A stretch of 61,750 nt of DNA. Source: Eubacteriales bacterium (GTDB lineage Bacteria > Bacillota > Clostridia > Lachnospirales > Lachnospiraceae). This document shows positions 10,333 to 19,406 of the stretch, one piece after another. The position numbers were made by a program, and so were the translations under genes. The stretch lies in contig JAUNPU010000022.1 in NCBI GenBank assembly GCA_030536555.1, positions 1 through 61,750 on the forward strand, read 5' to 3'. The notes under the pieces are model-generated. The model searched no databases. It was not told the origin of the DNA and saw only the letters and a program-made list of their open reading frames with translations. The first letter of the stretch is position 1; each line of letters begins with the position of its first letter.

Positions 10333-10382
10333 AACAGAGCAGCGACAGGTGTTTGATTTCACCTTGTCGCTGCTCTGTTTTG
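10333..10382. terminator. Terminator between icd and the metal ATPase gene
   Basis: AACAGAGCAGCGACAGGTG (10333-10351) pairs with CACCTTGTCGCTGCTCTGTT (10360-10379), with one bulged base and an ~8-nt loop, followed by TTTT on the plus strand. It lies between two convergent operons and probably serves both, though the T-run on the minus side is short. Confidence 0.88.
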
Positions 10383-10396
10383 CGTTGCTCTGATTT

Positions 10397-12265
10397 CTAT
10401 TTTTCCCGCCGGTAGCCTAATGCCCGGATTGCATTGAGGATTGCCAGCACCGACACGCCCACGTCGCCGAACACCGCCGCCCACATGGAGGCATATCCCA
10501 GTCCCACCAGGATCAGCACCAGCACCTTGACGCCGATGGCGAACACGATGTTCTGCTGCACGATGCCCATGGTCTTTCTGGCAATCTGCATGGCATCCAC
10601 AATCTTGGACGGCTCGTCATCCATGATGACCACATCCGCCGCCTCCACTGCCGCATCGGAGCCGATACCGCCCATGGCGACGCCCACATCCGCTCTCGCC
10701 AGCACCGGTGCATCGTTGATGCCGTCACCCACAAATGCCAGGGTCTTCCCGGCAGATTTTCTGCCCAGCAGCTTCTCCACCTGCTCCACCTTGTCGCCCG
10801 GAAGCAGGTTGCCGTAGACCTGATCGATGCCCAGCTTATCTGCCACCAGTCTGCCTACCTCTTCCTTATCACCGGTCAGCATGACCAGACTGCGGACGCC
10901 CTGTTCCTTCAGTCCCTTAAGGGCGGCAGGCACATCGGCGCGCACCGTATCGGATATGACGATAGCCCCCAGATAACGGCTGCCCTCTGCCAGATACAGG
11001 GTTGTTCCCTGAATGGATGCCGGAGTATCAATGGTCACCTGCTGCCGGTCCATCAGCTTCTGATTGCCGATGTAAAGCTCCTTCCAGCCGCCGTCCACCA
11101 GTACCTGTGCGTGGACTCCATGTCCGGACAATTCTTCCACATTGCCGATGCGGGATGGGTCGATATCCTTCCCATACGCCTCCTTCACAGACAGGGCAAT
11201 GGGGTGATTGGAGTGGTACTCACCCAGAGCTGCCAGCTCCAGAAGGGTCTGCCGGTCCCCGTGTACCGGTGCCACCTCCGACACCTGAAATCTGCCGGTA
11301 GTCAGGGTTCCGGTCTTGTCAAATACCACCGTATCCAGCTTTGACAGGGCTTCCAGATAGTTGCTGCCCTTCATCAAAATACCATGCTTTGAGGCTGCGC
11401 CCAGACCGCCAAAGAAGCTTAAGGGCACGGAAATCACCAGCGCACAGGGGCAGGATACCACCAGAAAACTGCAGGCTCGATACAGCCAGGTACCCCAGCC
11501 GCCGCCGATGAAAACAGGCGGAAGCACTGCCAGAAGCACCGCCAGACCAACCACGATCGGCGTATAGATTCGCGCAAACCGGGTGATGAAGTTCTCTGCT
11601 TTTGCCTTTCTGGAGCTTGCATTTTCCACCAGCTCCAGAATCTTTGCCACCGTGGAATCATCGAACAGCTTTGTGGTCTCCACCTCAAGCACACCGCTTA
11701 AGTTGATGGAACCGCTGACCACATTCTGCCCCTCTTCCACCTCCACCGGCATGGATTCGCCGGTCAGAGCCTTGGTGTCCAGACTGGAGCAACCCCTGCG
11801 GATCACACCGTCTAACGGTACCTTCTCACCGGGGCGAATGATAATGGTATCACCGATCTCCACCTCATAGGGGTCCACCTGCTCTTCCACTCCGTCACGG
11901 ACCAGATTGGCATATTCCGGGTTGATATCCATCAGCTCCTGAATGGATCTTCTGGAACGGTTGACCGCATAGTCGCTGAACAGCTCGCCCACCTGGTAGA
12001 ACAGCATTACCGCAACCGCCTCTTCCAGAGAGCCCACAAAGATCGCCCCGATGGTGGCAACAGTCATCAGGAAATTCTCATCAAATACCTGTCCGTGGCG
12101 GATATTTCTCACAGCCTTCATGGGAATATCATATCCCGCGAACAGGTAGGCAGCCAAAAACGGAATCCATGCCAGGCTGCTCGTTCCTTCTATTATGATG
12201 GCGCTGATAAAGAATATGGCACTGACCGCCAGTCGAATGACCATTTTTTTCTGCTTTTTTGTCAT
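10397..12265 (-). CDS. P1B-type heavy-metal efflux ATPase (Zn/Cd/Pb type)
   Basis: A 622-aa cation-exporting P-type ATPase of the CadA/ZntA kind. Visible motifs are TGES (about 168-171), the transmembrane metal site SCPC (271-274), the phosphorylation site DKTGT (316-320), the HP motif in HSNHP (about 351-355) and GDGIND near the C terminus. Hydrophobic segments match the usual eight helices. The common N-terminal HMA domain is missing and is instead encoded by the separate gene just upstream. The ATG follows AAGGTG by 6 bases. With the CadC/SmtB-like regulator upstream, Zn, Cd or Pb efflux is more likely than Cu. Confidence 0.93.
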   Translation of the reverse strand: MTKKQKKMVIRLAVSAIFFISAIIIEGTSSLAWIPFLAAYLFAGYDIPMKAVRNIRHGQVFDENFLMTVATIGAIFVGSLEEAVAVMLFYQVGELFSDYAVNRSRRSIQELMDINPEYANLVRDGVEEQVDPYEVEIGDTIIIRPGEKVPLDGVIRRGCSSLDTKALTGESMPVEVEEGQNVVSGSINLSGVLEVETTKLFDDSTVAKILELVENASSRKAKAENFITRFARIYTPIVVGLAVLLAVLPPVFIGGGWGTWLYRACSFLVVSCPCALVISVPLSFFGGLGAASKHGILMKGSNYLEALSKLDTVVFDKTGTLTTGRFQVSEVAPVHGDRQTLLELAALGEYHSNHPIALSVKEAYGKDIDPSRIGNVEELSGHGVHAQVLVDGGWKELYIGNQKLMDRQQVTIDTPASIQGTTLYLAEGSRYLGAIVISDTVRADVPAALKGLKEQGVRSLVMLTGDKEEVGRLVADKLGIDQVYGNLLPGDKVEQVEKLLGRKSAGKTLAFVGDGINDAPVLARADVGVAMGGIGSDAAVEAADVVIMDDEPSKIVDAMQIARKTMGIVQQNIVFAIGVKVLVLILVGLGYASMWAAVFGDVGVSVLAILNAIRALGYRREK

Positions 12266-12331
12266 AATTTACACCTTATTTCACTCTGTTTTCTTTCTGT
12301 CTGCACCGAAGCTCCGCTGCTTCCCAGGATC

Positions 12332-12556
12332 CTACCGGATTACCTTGAAGTCTGCCTCCGGCTCGATCTTGTCCTTGATCTTCCTCGCTGCTTCCATCAG
12401 TTCCTCTTCTCTTCCGTCCTCCACTTCCATGATCAGGCGCTGCGTCATAAAGCTTAAGGATGCGCTCTTTACACCCTCTAACTTCTTCACGCCTTCCTCA
12501 ATCTTGGCTGCACAGTTGGCACAGCATAAGCCTTCTAACTTGATGATTTTCTTCAT
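12332..12556 (-). CDS. Free-standing HMA domain metal-binding protein
   Basis: A 74-aa ferredoxin-fold heavy-metal-associated domain. The metal site is GLCCANCAAK, with Cys at 11, 12 and 15 (a CxxxC/CxxC variant of the usual MxCxxC loop). It lies between the ArsR gene and the ATPase gene, so it probably acts as a soluble metal chaperone or as the detached N-terminal domain of the ATPase. A Shine-Dalgarno AAGGAG lies upstream. Confidence 0.88.
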   Translation of the reverse strand: MKKIIKLEGLCCANCAAKIEEGVKKLEGVKSASLSFMTQRLIMEVEDGREEELMEAARKIKDKIEPEADFKVIR

Positions 12557-12580
12557 GTTCCTGTTCTCCTTTTTCGTAAT

Positions 12581-12967
12581 TTATTCTTCAATATGCTCCA
12601 TTCCCTGAGCCAGAATGGTCTGGATATGGGCATCCGCCAGACTGTAAAATACGGTCTTTCCCTCCCGCCTGAAGGACACCAGACGCATCTGCTTTAAGAT
12701 CCGAAGCTGGTGGGAGATCGCCGACTGCCCCATCTGTAAGAGGGTTGCAATATCACACACACACATCTCCGACTGACTCAGTACATACAGGATCTTGATG
12801 CGGGTGGAATCTCCAAAGACCTTGAAGAACTCCGACAGATCCAGAAGCTGCTGCTCGTCCGGCATCACCTTCTCCACCTTCTCAACAATCGCTTCGTGGA
12901 CATGCATGAACTCGCAGGAGCCATCCTCCACTTCCTGTTCAATCCTGATTTTCTCCGCTTCTGTCAT
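12581..12967 (-). CDS. ArsR/SmtB-family metal-responsive repressor
   Basis: A 128-aa winged-helix repressor. I place the start at the ATG at 12967, because AGGAGG lies 6 bases upstream; an upstream in-frame ATG at 13012 would place the start inside the operator. It appears to carry both classical metal sites. The alpha-3 site has Cys69 and Cys71 in EMCVCD, with possible N-terminal helpers Cys18, His22 and His24. The alpha-5 site has Asp112, His114, His125 and Glu128, matching the SmtB/CzrA spacing. This points to Zn/Cd/Pb sensing. It is the first gene of the efflux operon and very likely autoregulates. Confidence 0.9.
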   Translation of the reverse strand: MTEAEKIRIEQEVEDGSCEFMHVHEAIVEKVEKVMPDEQQLLDLSEFFKVFGDSTRIKILYVLSQSEMCVCDIATLLQMGQSAISHQLRILKQMRLVSFRREGKTVFYSLADAHIQTILAQGMEHIEE

Positions 12968-12993
12968 CCATTCCCTCCTTTTCAATCCGTTAT

Positions 12994-13046
12994 CATATGA
13001 ACAACTATTCATATGTTTATATTAGCACATTTCTCCGGAATGTCAA
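12994..13046 (-). promoter_or_regulatory. Promoter and ArsR operator of the metal operon
   Basis: On the minus strand TTGACA (13041-13046), a 16-bp spacer and TAATAT (13019-13024) form the promoter. Directly downstream lies an imperfect palindrome CATATGAACAACTATTCATATG (about 12994-13015), of the TGAA...TTCA kind bound by SmtB/CadC repressors. The operator overlaps the expected transcription start. Confidence 0.8.
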
Positions 13047-13086
13047 TACACAATTCGAAATTTTATCGATTGCTTCAAAATATGGA

Positions 13087-13137
13087 AAAGCCTGTACAAA
13101 GCCACATCAACATTCATGTAGCTTCATACAGGCTCTT
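13087..13137 (-). terminator. Hairpin downstream of the gntR gene
   Basis: AAGCCTGTA (13088-13096) pairs with TACAGGCTCTT (13127-13137), and an inner pair GCCACAT/ATGTAGC extends the stem. On the minus strand the stem ends in CTTTTCC, a short T-run, consistent with termination of gntR before the metal operon promoter. Confidence 0.6.
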
Positions 13138-13139
13138 TC

Positions 13140-13826
13140 TTATGCTTCTTCCATATATTTCTGCATATCCCTTCGTGATCTCTGAATATGCCGTTTCATA
13201 AACAGACTTCCCAATTCAGCATCTTTCTGTTGAATTGACTGCAGCACCCGTTCATGCTCCACAACACCGCTTTTTGCTCCAATCGTCCGACTGGCTGTAT
13301 AATGATACTTGGTGTTCTCCTCGTTCAGAATTTCCATTACCCGCGCAAGAATCGTATTGCCAGTTCCCTGTGCTATCGTCAGATGAAAATCTCTGTCTGC
13401 CTCATAAAACACTGCGTTGTTCCGATCATACTGATGTTCCCGCATCACTTCTAACAGTTCAGACAGTTTATCTACGTTTTCCTGATTATAGTTGTCTATA
13501 AACATCCGCACACATGCCGGTTCTACAATTTCACGGAATTCCAGAATGGTGATAATATCATGCTGGTTCAATATCAGTTCCGGTTTCAGCTGATTCAGCA
13601 AAGAACCCGCATCATATTCCTCTACATAAGTCCCATCACCCTGGCGCTTCTTCAGGATTCCCATAGCCACTAATTTTTCAACTGCTTCTCTGACAGTCGC
13701 TTTGCCAAATCCGGTTTCCTGTTGGAGCTGGGTCTCCGTCGAAATCTTCATACCCCGTGTCCAGATTCCTTCCCGAATCCTGCTCTGGATATACTCTACC
13801 ACCTGATCACTAGCACTTTTTCTCAT
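13140..13826 (-). CDS. GntR-family (FadR subfamily) transcriptional regulator
   Basis: A 228-aa regulator with an N-terminal winged helix (about residues 4-70, including TETQLQQETGFGKATVREAVEKL) and a C-terminal FCD ligand domain (about 85-215). Candidate metal/ligand residues are Asp and His in EADRDFHLTI, His in VVEHERVL and His in MKRHIQRS. FCD regulators sense carboxylic acids or acyl-CoAs. It is encoded next to the crotonase/CoA-transferase/TRAP genes. A palindrome lies just downstream of its own -10 box and also at two other promoters of the cluster, so I infer it controls the whole island and itself. Confidence 0.92.
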   Translation of the reverse strand: MRKSASDQVVEYIQSRIREGIWTRGMKISTETQLQQETGFGKATVREAVEKLVAMGILKKRQGDGTYVEEYDAGSLLNQLKPELILNQHDIITILEFREIVEPACVRMFIDNYNQENVDKLSELLEVMREHQYDRNNAVFYEADRDFHLTIAQGTGNTILARVMEILNEENTKYHYTASRTIGAKSGVVEHERVLQSIQQKDAELGSLFMKRHIQRSRRDMQKYMEEA

Positions 13827-13842
13827 AAGGTCACTCTCCCAT

Positions 13843-13887
13843 ATTCATCTGATGTTTATTATAACCTTATGATTTCGCCTTCGTCAA
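13843..13887 (-). promoter_or_regulatory. gntR promoter with GntR operator site 1
   Basis: Minus strand TTGACG (13882-13887), 18-bp spacer and TATAAT (13858-13863). The operator-like sequence ATTCATCTGATGTTT (13843-13857) starts right after the -10 box. The arrangement repeats at 19439-19485 and 21167-21213. Confidence 0.75.
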
Positions 13888-13891
13888 CGCC

Positions 13892-14665
13892 TTATTTCTT
13901 TTTTCTGGAGTCAAAAAATGCTTTTAATCTTCCCAGAGTAGACTCGGAAGACATAACTACTGCAGAAGTTGCAGCCTCTTCATAAGCGCTCTGTGTCAGC
14001 TCACGCAGGTTATGGGTATTGACAATTTCCTTGGTCATCTGAAGCACCTTTCCATCGTTTTTCAGGATACCCTCTAATATGGTATTGACACCCTCATCCA
14101 GCTGATCTGCCGGATATACATGGTTAACCAGCCCCCACTCGTATGCCTGTGCAGCACTGATCTGTTCACCCGTAAAAAACATCTCTTTTGCGCGATTCAA
14201 GCCAATCAGATTGGCGAGACGATAGCTTCCGCCCCATCCCGGCATAACTCCCAGACCTGCTTCCGGCTGCGCAAATCTTGCTTCCTCGGAGGCAAGAATC
14301 ATATCGCAGGACATTGCCAGTTCCAGACCTCCGCCCAGAGCATACTTCTCTACTTTTGCGATTACCGGAACCGGAAGCGCCTGCAAACGTCTGAAAATCC
14401 GATGTCCATTCTTCACCCAATCCTGAATATTATCTGCATTCAGAGTTTTCAATACGTTAATATTGGCTCCAACAATAAATGACTTTGGAGATGCACTCTG
14501 TAAAACCACCGCGCGAAGCTCTCTATCCTTTTCAATCTCGCTGATTGCATTCTCAAGCATTGCCAGAGAATCCCAGTCAAGCGTACATGGATGTCTCTCA
14601 TTTTCCTCAATGATTGTGATATAACCTACCAGTTCTTTCTTTTCATACTGAATTAAAGTTGCCAT
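13892..14665 (-). CDS. Enoyl-CoA hydratase/isomerase (crotonase family)
   Basis: A 257-aa crotonase-fold protein. The oxyanion-hole segments and both catalytic glutamates of true hydratases are present, one in ALGGGLELAMSCD and one in FAQPEAGLGVMPGWGG. Hydration or dehydration of a short-chain enoyl-CoA is therefore likely. AAGGAG precedes the ATG. It is the last gene of the dctPQM-small protein-CoA-transferase run, 34 bp after the CoA-transferase, and presumably processes the acyl-CoA that enzyme makes. Confidence 0.9.
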   Translation of the reverse strand: MATLIQYEKKELVGYITIIEENERHPCTLDWDSLAMLENAISEIEKDRELRAVVLQSASPKSFIVGANINVLKTLNADNIQDWVKNGHRIFRRLQALPVPVIAKVEKYALGGGLELAMSCDMILASEEARFAQPEAGLGVMPGWGGSYRLANLIGLNRAKEMFFTGEQISAAQAYEWGLVNHVYPADQLDEGVNTILEGILKNDGKVLQMTKEIVNTHNLRELTQSAYEEAATSAVVMSSESTLGRLKAFFDSRKKK

Positions 14666-14699
14666 TTTCTACTCCTTCCTGCTTCTTTGCAGACATATT

Positions 14700-16223
14700 T
14701 TATACATTAAAAATATCCTTATCCATTACCTTCAGATTCTCAGAAACCTCCGGGACAAAATCCATATGCGCCAGAATATCCTTTTCCAGATCGACGCCAG
14801 GTGCGATTTCCACCAAAACCATCCGTCCATTCTTCCATTCAAATACCGCACGCTCCGTCACATACAATACCGGCTGTTTTACACTTTCCGCATACATACC
14901 GCTGAATGTAATCTGATCAACATCTGCCACAAACTTGTGAATCTGCCCTTCCTGATCTATAATCAGCTTTCCGTCTTCAACATGTTCCTTCAAACCTTTT
15001 GCCGTAAACGTACCACAGAACACTACTTTTTTAGCTCCCTGGGAGATATTGATTGCACCGCCGCAGCCTGACAGTAATTTACCGGTTTTGGAAGAATTCA
15101 CATTACCGGTTTTATCCGCCTGGGCCATACCCAGAAAACACACATCAAGACCTCCACCGTCATAGAAGTTAAACTGGGCTGTCTGATCAATCATTGCATC
15201 CGCATTGTGTGATACACCGAAAATAATACCCGGCATCGGCATACCGCCAATGATACCCTGTTCCACCGTAAAATGCAGGGAATCCAGATATCCGTCTTCT
15301 CTCGCCACTGCTGCCACACCATCCGGCATACCGACTCCCAGATTCACCACGGCATCCCCTTTCGGGAGTTCCTTCGCCGCACGTCTTGCAACGATTTTTC
15401 TTGCACTCATTTCCATATTCGGAACATGGTCAAAGGGAATCCTCACATTTCCTGCCAGCGCCGGGTCATAAACACGCTCGCAGGTCTGCTTCTGCTCCGG
15501 ATCTACCACAATATAATCCACATAGATTCCGGGAATCACAACATCTTTCGGATGTGCTTTCTGCTCAGACAGATATTTCACCTGCGCAATCACAATGCCG
15601 CCGCTATTATGCGCTGCCTGTGCCAGTGCCATGCCGTCCAGCACTGCCGCCTCTTCTTCGTAAGTAATATTTCCGCTGCAGTCTGCTGTTGTCCCTCGTA
15701 CCAGTCCGATATCAAATTTCATAGACGGATAAAACAGCCATTCTTCCCCGCCCAGTTCAATTACCTGTACCAGTTCTTCTTTTGCACTCTTATTCATCTT
15801 TCCGCCCTCTACGCGGGGATCAATAAAGGTATGCAGACCGATTTTTGTAATAACTCCCGGCTTGTTGGCTGCTACAGCCTGATACATCTGAGAAAGCACT
15901 CCCTGCGGGAAGTTGTATGCCTCGATTTTCTCTTCCTGTGCCAGCTGTGCCATCTTAGGCGCCATGCCCCAGTGCCCTGCAATATCACGTTTTATAAGCC
16001 CCTCAAAGGCAAGCGCATCTGTTCCCAGCGTATCCTTATCGCCGATTCCATTGGCATGATAGATTGTCAGGTTCCTCGGCGCTCCTTCCGTCTGATAACG
16101 GCTGCCGATTTTGGTCAGAATCAGAGATGGTTCGCATACACATCCGCCAGAACCAAGAATCGCTACCGTCTGATTATTCTGTATTAATTGTGCAGCTTCC
16201 TCTGCACTGATTATTTTTGCCAT
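14700..16223 (-). CDS. Acyl-CoA:carboxylate CoA-transferase (family I, YdiF/Pct-like), copy 1
   Basis: A 507-aa fused alpha-beta family I CoA-transferase, which moves CoA from acetyl-CoA or another donor to a carboxylic acid. The catalytic Glu lies in TVEQGIIGGMPMPG and the glycine-rich VNLGVGMPDGV segment precedes it. I chose the ATG at 16223 (MAKIIS...), with AAAGGA 7 bases upstream, over an in-frame ATG 21 bases earlier. It is closely related to the protein at 19601-21127 along its whole length, so the pair is a duplication. Position between the TRAP transporter and crotonase suggests activation of the imported acid. Confidence 0.9.
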   Translation of the reverse strand: MAKIISAEEAAQLIQNNQTVAILGSGGCVCEPSLILTKIGSRYQTEGAPRNLTIYHANGIGDKDTLGTDALAFEGLIKRDIAGHWGMAPKMAQLAQEEKIEAYNFPQGVLSQMYQAVAANKPGVITKIGLHTFIDPRVEGGKMNKSAKEELVQVIELGGEEWLFYPSMKFDIGLVRGTTADCSGNITYEEEAAVLDGMALAQAAHNSGGIVIAQVKYLSEQKAHPKDVVIPGIYVDYIVVDPEQKQTCERVYDPALAGNVRIPFDHVPNMEMSARKIVARRAAKELPKGDAVVNLGVGMPDGVAAVAREDGYLDSLHFTVEQGIIGGMPMPGIIFGVSHNADAMIDQTAQFNFYDGGGLDVCFLGMAQADKTGNVNSSKTGKLLSGCGGAINISQGAKKVVFCGTFTAKGLKEHVEDGKLIIDQEGQIHKFVADVDQITFSGMYAESVKQPVLYVTERAVFEWKNGRMVLVEIAPGVDLEKDILAHMDFVPEVSENLKVMDKDIFNV

Positions 16224-16259
16224 TTTTCTATCCTTTCTTTTCATTTCTGCTGCCCTGAA

Positions 16260-16466
16260 TCAAAGGAGATCCGGGCGAACCATTCTAATCACCATCAAAA
16301 TAATTTCCAGCATACCATAAAGGACTGCAATGGTCACAACCCAGCACATGAAATATCGAATCACAACTCGGAACGTAGATTTTCCATATTCATCTGTAAC
16401 ACACTCCGGCGGAACATGCATTTCATTCTCCTTCTGTGTTTCATTCTCTTTTCCATCACGTTTCAT
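16260..16466 (-). CDS. Small membrane protein of unknown function next to TRAP genes
   Basis: A 68-aa protein with a charged N-terminal half (about residues 1-33) and one hydrophobic segment (about 38-60), ending MVRPDLL. I do not recognise a family. It lies in the same direction between the TRAP large permease gene (27 bp before) and CoA-transferase 1 (36 bp after), so it is probably made with them. The end resembles the C terminus of the TRAP permease (MIRPEWF), which may be chance. An AAAGGA lies 11 bases before the ATG. Confidence 0.6.
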   Translation of the reverse strand: MKRDGKENETQKENEMHVPPECVTDEYGKSTFRVVIRYFMCWVVTIAVLYGMLEIILMVIRMVRPDLL

Positions 16467-16493
16467 ACCATCCCAGTCCTTTCAAGGTTAAAT

Positions 16494-17783
16494 TCAGAAC
16501 CACTCCGGACGAATCATTTTAGGTATTAACAAAATGACATCCGGGAAAAATGCCACCACCAGCAATACTGTCATAATTGCAATCAGATACGGCATAACTG
16601 CCATAAACGAGCGTTCTACCGGCATTTTTGCTATCGAACCGGCAATCAGCAGGCATATTCCATACGGAGGTGTGATCAGTCCGATTGCCAGGGTGATAAC
16701 CACAACCAGTCCAAAATGAATCGGTGAAATGCCAAGGGTCAATGCCACCGGAAGCAGCACCGGCACGAACAATGTCATAGCCGGAATCGCATCCATAAAG
16801 GTTCCGATAAACAGGAAGAATACGATTACAAGTACCAGGAAGACGATCCAGTTCATATGGTTATTTGTAAAGAACTGCTGTACCAGCTTTGATACGTTAT
16901 AATAGCTTAACAGCTGTCCAAGCGCTGTAGCCGTAGCAAGGGCAAACAGAGACTGTGCCGTCATGGTAATCGTCTCAATAAAGATCTCCGGCAGCTCACT
17001 GACCTTGATTGTCTTAAACACGACACATCCCAGGAACATTGCATATACACAGGCCACTCCGGATGCCTCCGTCGGAGTTACAATACCAAACACCACACCT
17101 CCGATGATAATAAGCGGGGTAAGCAGGGATGGAATGTATTTTACAATCATTTTCAGGATATCTTTTACCTTCACCCGCTCATAGCTCGGATAGTTGTACT
17201 TCTTCGCATGGAAATACACGATTGCCATCTGTGCCACACCAATCAGTATGCCCGGGATAATACCGCCCAGGAACAATGCACCAACCGACGCACTTGCCAG
17301 ACTTCCGTAAATTACCATAGGAATACTTGGGGGAATGATAACTCCGATGGTGGAGGATGCAGCAGTCACGCCGACTGCCTCCTCCTTGGAATATCCGTTC
17401 TGTTCCATGCTCGGAATCAGGATTTTACCGATACCGGCAGTATCTGCCTGAGAAGAACCGGATACTCCGGCGAAGATCATGGACACCAGAACATTCGCAT
17501 GACCAAGTCCGCCTTTAAAATGACCAACCATGGCAATTGCCACCTCAATCAGCTGTTCCGAGATCTTGCCTCTGTTCATCAGATTTGCAGCAAGAATAAA
17601 CAGCGGAACTGCCAGAAGTACAAAGGAATTCAATCCGGAAAACATCTTCTGTGCCACAGTGATTGCCGGAATATTGTTCATGATCATGATTCCTACCAGA
17701 GTTACGATTCCCAAATCATAGGCAATCGGCATTCCGATAAACAGCAGCGCCAGAAATATAACTACAAGAATTACTGCACTCAT
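16494..17783 (-). CDS. dctM: TRAP transporter large permease (DctM)
   Basis: A 429-aa polytopic membrane protein with the typical DctM pattern of many helices, including SGSSQADTAGIGKILIP-like and ASSTIGVIIPPSIPMVIYG segments. It forms the Na+-driven carboxylate channel together with DctQ and the binding protein DctP. Its ATG overlaps the dctQ stop by 4 bp (ATGA), so the two are translationally coupled. Confidence 0.95.
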   Translation of the reverse strand: MSAVILVVIFLALLFIGMPIAYDLGIVTLVGIMIMNNIPAITVAQKMFSGLNSFVLLAVPLFILAANLMNRGKISEQLIEVAIAMVGHFKGGLGHANVLVSMIFAGVSGSSQADTAGIGKILIPSMEQNGYSKEEAVGVTAASSTIGVIIPPSIPMVIYGSLASASVGALFLGGIIPGILIGVAQMAIVYFHAKKYNYPSYERVKVKDILKMIVKYIPSLLTPLIIIGGVVFGIVTPTEASGVACVYAMFLGCVVFKTIKVSELPEIFIETITMTAQSLFALATATALGQLLSYYNVSKLVQQFFTNNHMNWIVFLVLVIVFFLFIGTFMDAIPAMTLFVPVLLPVALTLGISPIHFGLVVVITLAIGLITPPYGICLLIAGSIAKMPVERSFMAVMPYLIAIMTVLLVVAFFPDVILLIPKMIRPEWF

Positions 17784-18265
17784 CCCTTTTTCTCCTTTCC
17801 ATATGTCTGATAAACTTCCACCAGATTACTTACCGAATAGAACGCCATCGTAAGTCCCGATACAATCAAGGCTGACCACGTATATCTCTGGCTTATCCAG
17901 GTAATGGAAGTCAATGTCCAGTTCCAGAACTGTCTGGTCAGCATCAGACCACAGTAAGCCACATACAGGCTGAACAGAAAGATGATAACGTAAATAAATG
18001 TTTCCATAACCAGTTTCGCCATTCCCGTTACTCTGCCTCTGAAAAAATCAAATGCAAAATGCTCATTTCTCTTCAGCATGACTGCCGCTCCCATCAGGAT
18101 GGCCCAGATAAAGCAGTACACGGAGATTTCCTCTGTCCATGTAATCTTGATAAACGGCACATATCTGGTCAGAATCTGAATGATAATGCAAATCAGAAAT
18201 GCAATAAATAAAATCATGCTGAATATACATTGTATTTTTTCAACCAAATCAGCTACTCTCTTCAT
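17780..18265 (-). CDS. dctQ: TRAP transporter small permease (DctQ)
   Basis: A 161-aa protein with four predicted transmembrane helices and the DctQ-like TWTEEISVYCFIWAILMGAA segment. It links the binding protein to DctM. It begins 13 bp after dctP, behind AGAGAGG, and overlaps dctM. Confidence 0.93.
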   Translation of the reverse strand: MKRVADLVEKIQCIFSMILFIAFLICIIIQILTRYVPFIKITWTEEISVYCFIWAILMGAAVMLKRNEHFAFDFFRGRVTGMAKLVMETFIYVIIFLFSLYVAYCGLMLTRQFWNWTLTSITWISQRYTWSALIVSGLTMAFYSVSNLVEVYQTYGKEKKG

Positions 18266-18278
18266 CTCTATACCTCTC

Positions 18279-19343
18279 TTATTTTTTCAGTGCATTAATC
18301 TGTTCCAACATATCGGTCAGCTCCAGACCGGCTGCCGCATCAATACGAACCTGCTCCGTCATTTCAATCAGCGGTGCTTTATCAATTTCGATAAAGTTTA
18401 CGCCTGCATCCTGCATCTCCTGCTTATACTTGCCTTCCAGCTCCAGATCGACCTCTCTCTGCTTTGCTACCGCTTCTGCCGCCGACTCGTCTACCACCTT
18501 TTTCAGGTCATCCGGAAGGGAGTTGTACTTATTTAAGGAGATCAGGAAGAATCTGGTCGCTACGTCATGCTCCGTCATCGTAATATTCTTACATACCTCA
18601 TAGTGTTTCTGCTGCGCAATCTGAGAAAAAGAATTCTCTGCTCCATCAATGACTCCGTTCTGCAATGCCTGATAAATCTCATTGAATGCCACGAACGTCG
18701 GCTGTACTCCAAGTTCAGACCAGAATGCAATCTGAGTCGGGCTGTTCTGGATGCGGAATTTAAGATCCTTCATATCCTCTACCGTCTCAACCGGTTTGAT
18801 CGTATACATATTTCTCACACCATCTTTAAAGTAACCAAGACATTTAAACAGACCGGACTTTTCTTCTACAAGCTGGCTCATCTTCTGTCCCGGTTCTCCG
18901 TCCATAACCTTCTCCCAGTGTTCCAGATCCTCAAACAGATAAGGCAGAGAAAGAAGATCTGCAGCTTTTACACTCTGTGCCATGAAGGAAGGCGCAGAAA
19001 TGATCATATCCACCGTTCCGGTTGCCATCTTCTGTACCAGCTCATCCTCGTTGCCGCCAAGCTCTCCATTCGGATGAACCTCAACAGCAATGCGTCCGCC
19101 GGATTTTTCTTCTACCTGTTTCTTGAATTCCATCATACCGGCATGGAAGGAATGTTCCTCGGTTGAAACGTGTGCCGCAATCAGCTTATACTCTGCATCA
19201 GCCGCCGCTGCAGCCTCACCTGCTTTTGCAGTTTCCTGAGCGGCCTGCGTTACGGTATTGCCTGCTGCACTGTTGCATCCGGTAAGTGCTGTCATTCCCG
19301 CTACTGCTAATGCCAATGCTTTACTCCAATAACTTTTTCTCAT
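18279..19343 (-). CDS. dctP: TRAP transporter substrate-binding lipoprotein (DctP)
   Basis: A 354-aa extracellular solute-binding protein. The N terminus has a lipoprotein signal with lipobox around MTALTGCN (Cys23), then a linker and a DctP domain. The FRIQNSP segment holds the conserved Arg that binds a substrate carboxylate, followed by the family's ALQNGVIDGAENS. The substrate is thus a carboxylic acid, not identifiable from sequence. It is the first gene of the transporter-catabolism operon and has two GntR-type operator sites at its promoter. Confidence 0.94.
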   Translation of the reverse strand: MRKSYWSKALALAVAGMTALTGCNSAAGNTVTQAAQETAKAGEAAAAADAEYKLIAAHVSTEEHSFHAGMMEFKKQVEEKSGGRIAVEVHPNGELGGNEDELVQKMATGTVDMIISAPSFMAQSVKAADLLSLPYLFEDLEHWEKVMDGEPGQKMSQLVEEKSGLFKCLGYFKDGVRNMYTIKPVETVEDMKDLKFRIQNSPTQIAFWSELGVQPTFVAFNEIYQALQNGVIDGAENSFSQIAQQKHYEVCKNITMTEHDVATRFFLISLNKYNSLPDDLKKVVDESAAEAVAKQREVDLELEGKYKQEMQDAGVNFIEIDKAPLIEMTEQVRIDAAAGLELTDMLEQINALKK

Positions 19344-19406
19344 AATGATGTAACCTCCATTTTAAATTTTGTGATTATGGGAGAATAGCGTTCCGCGGTT
19401 TCGCTT

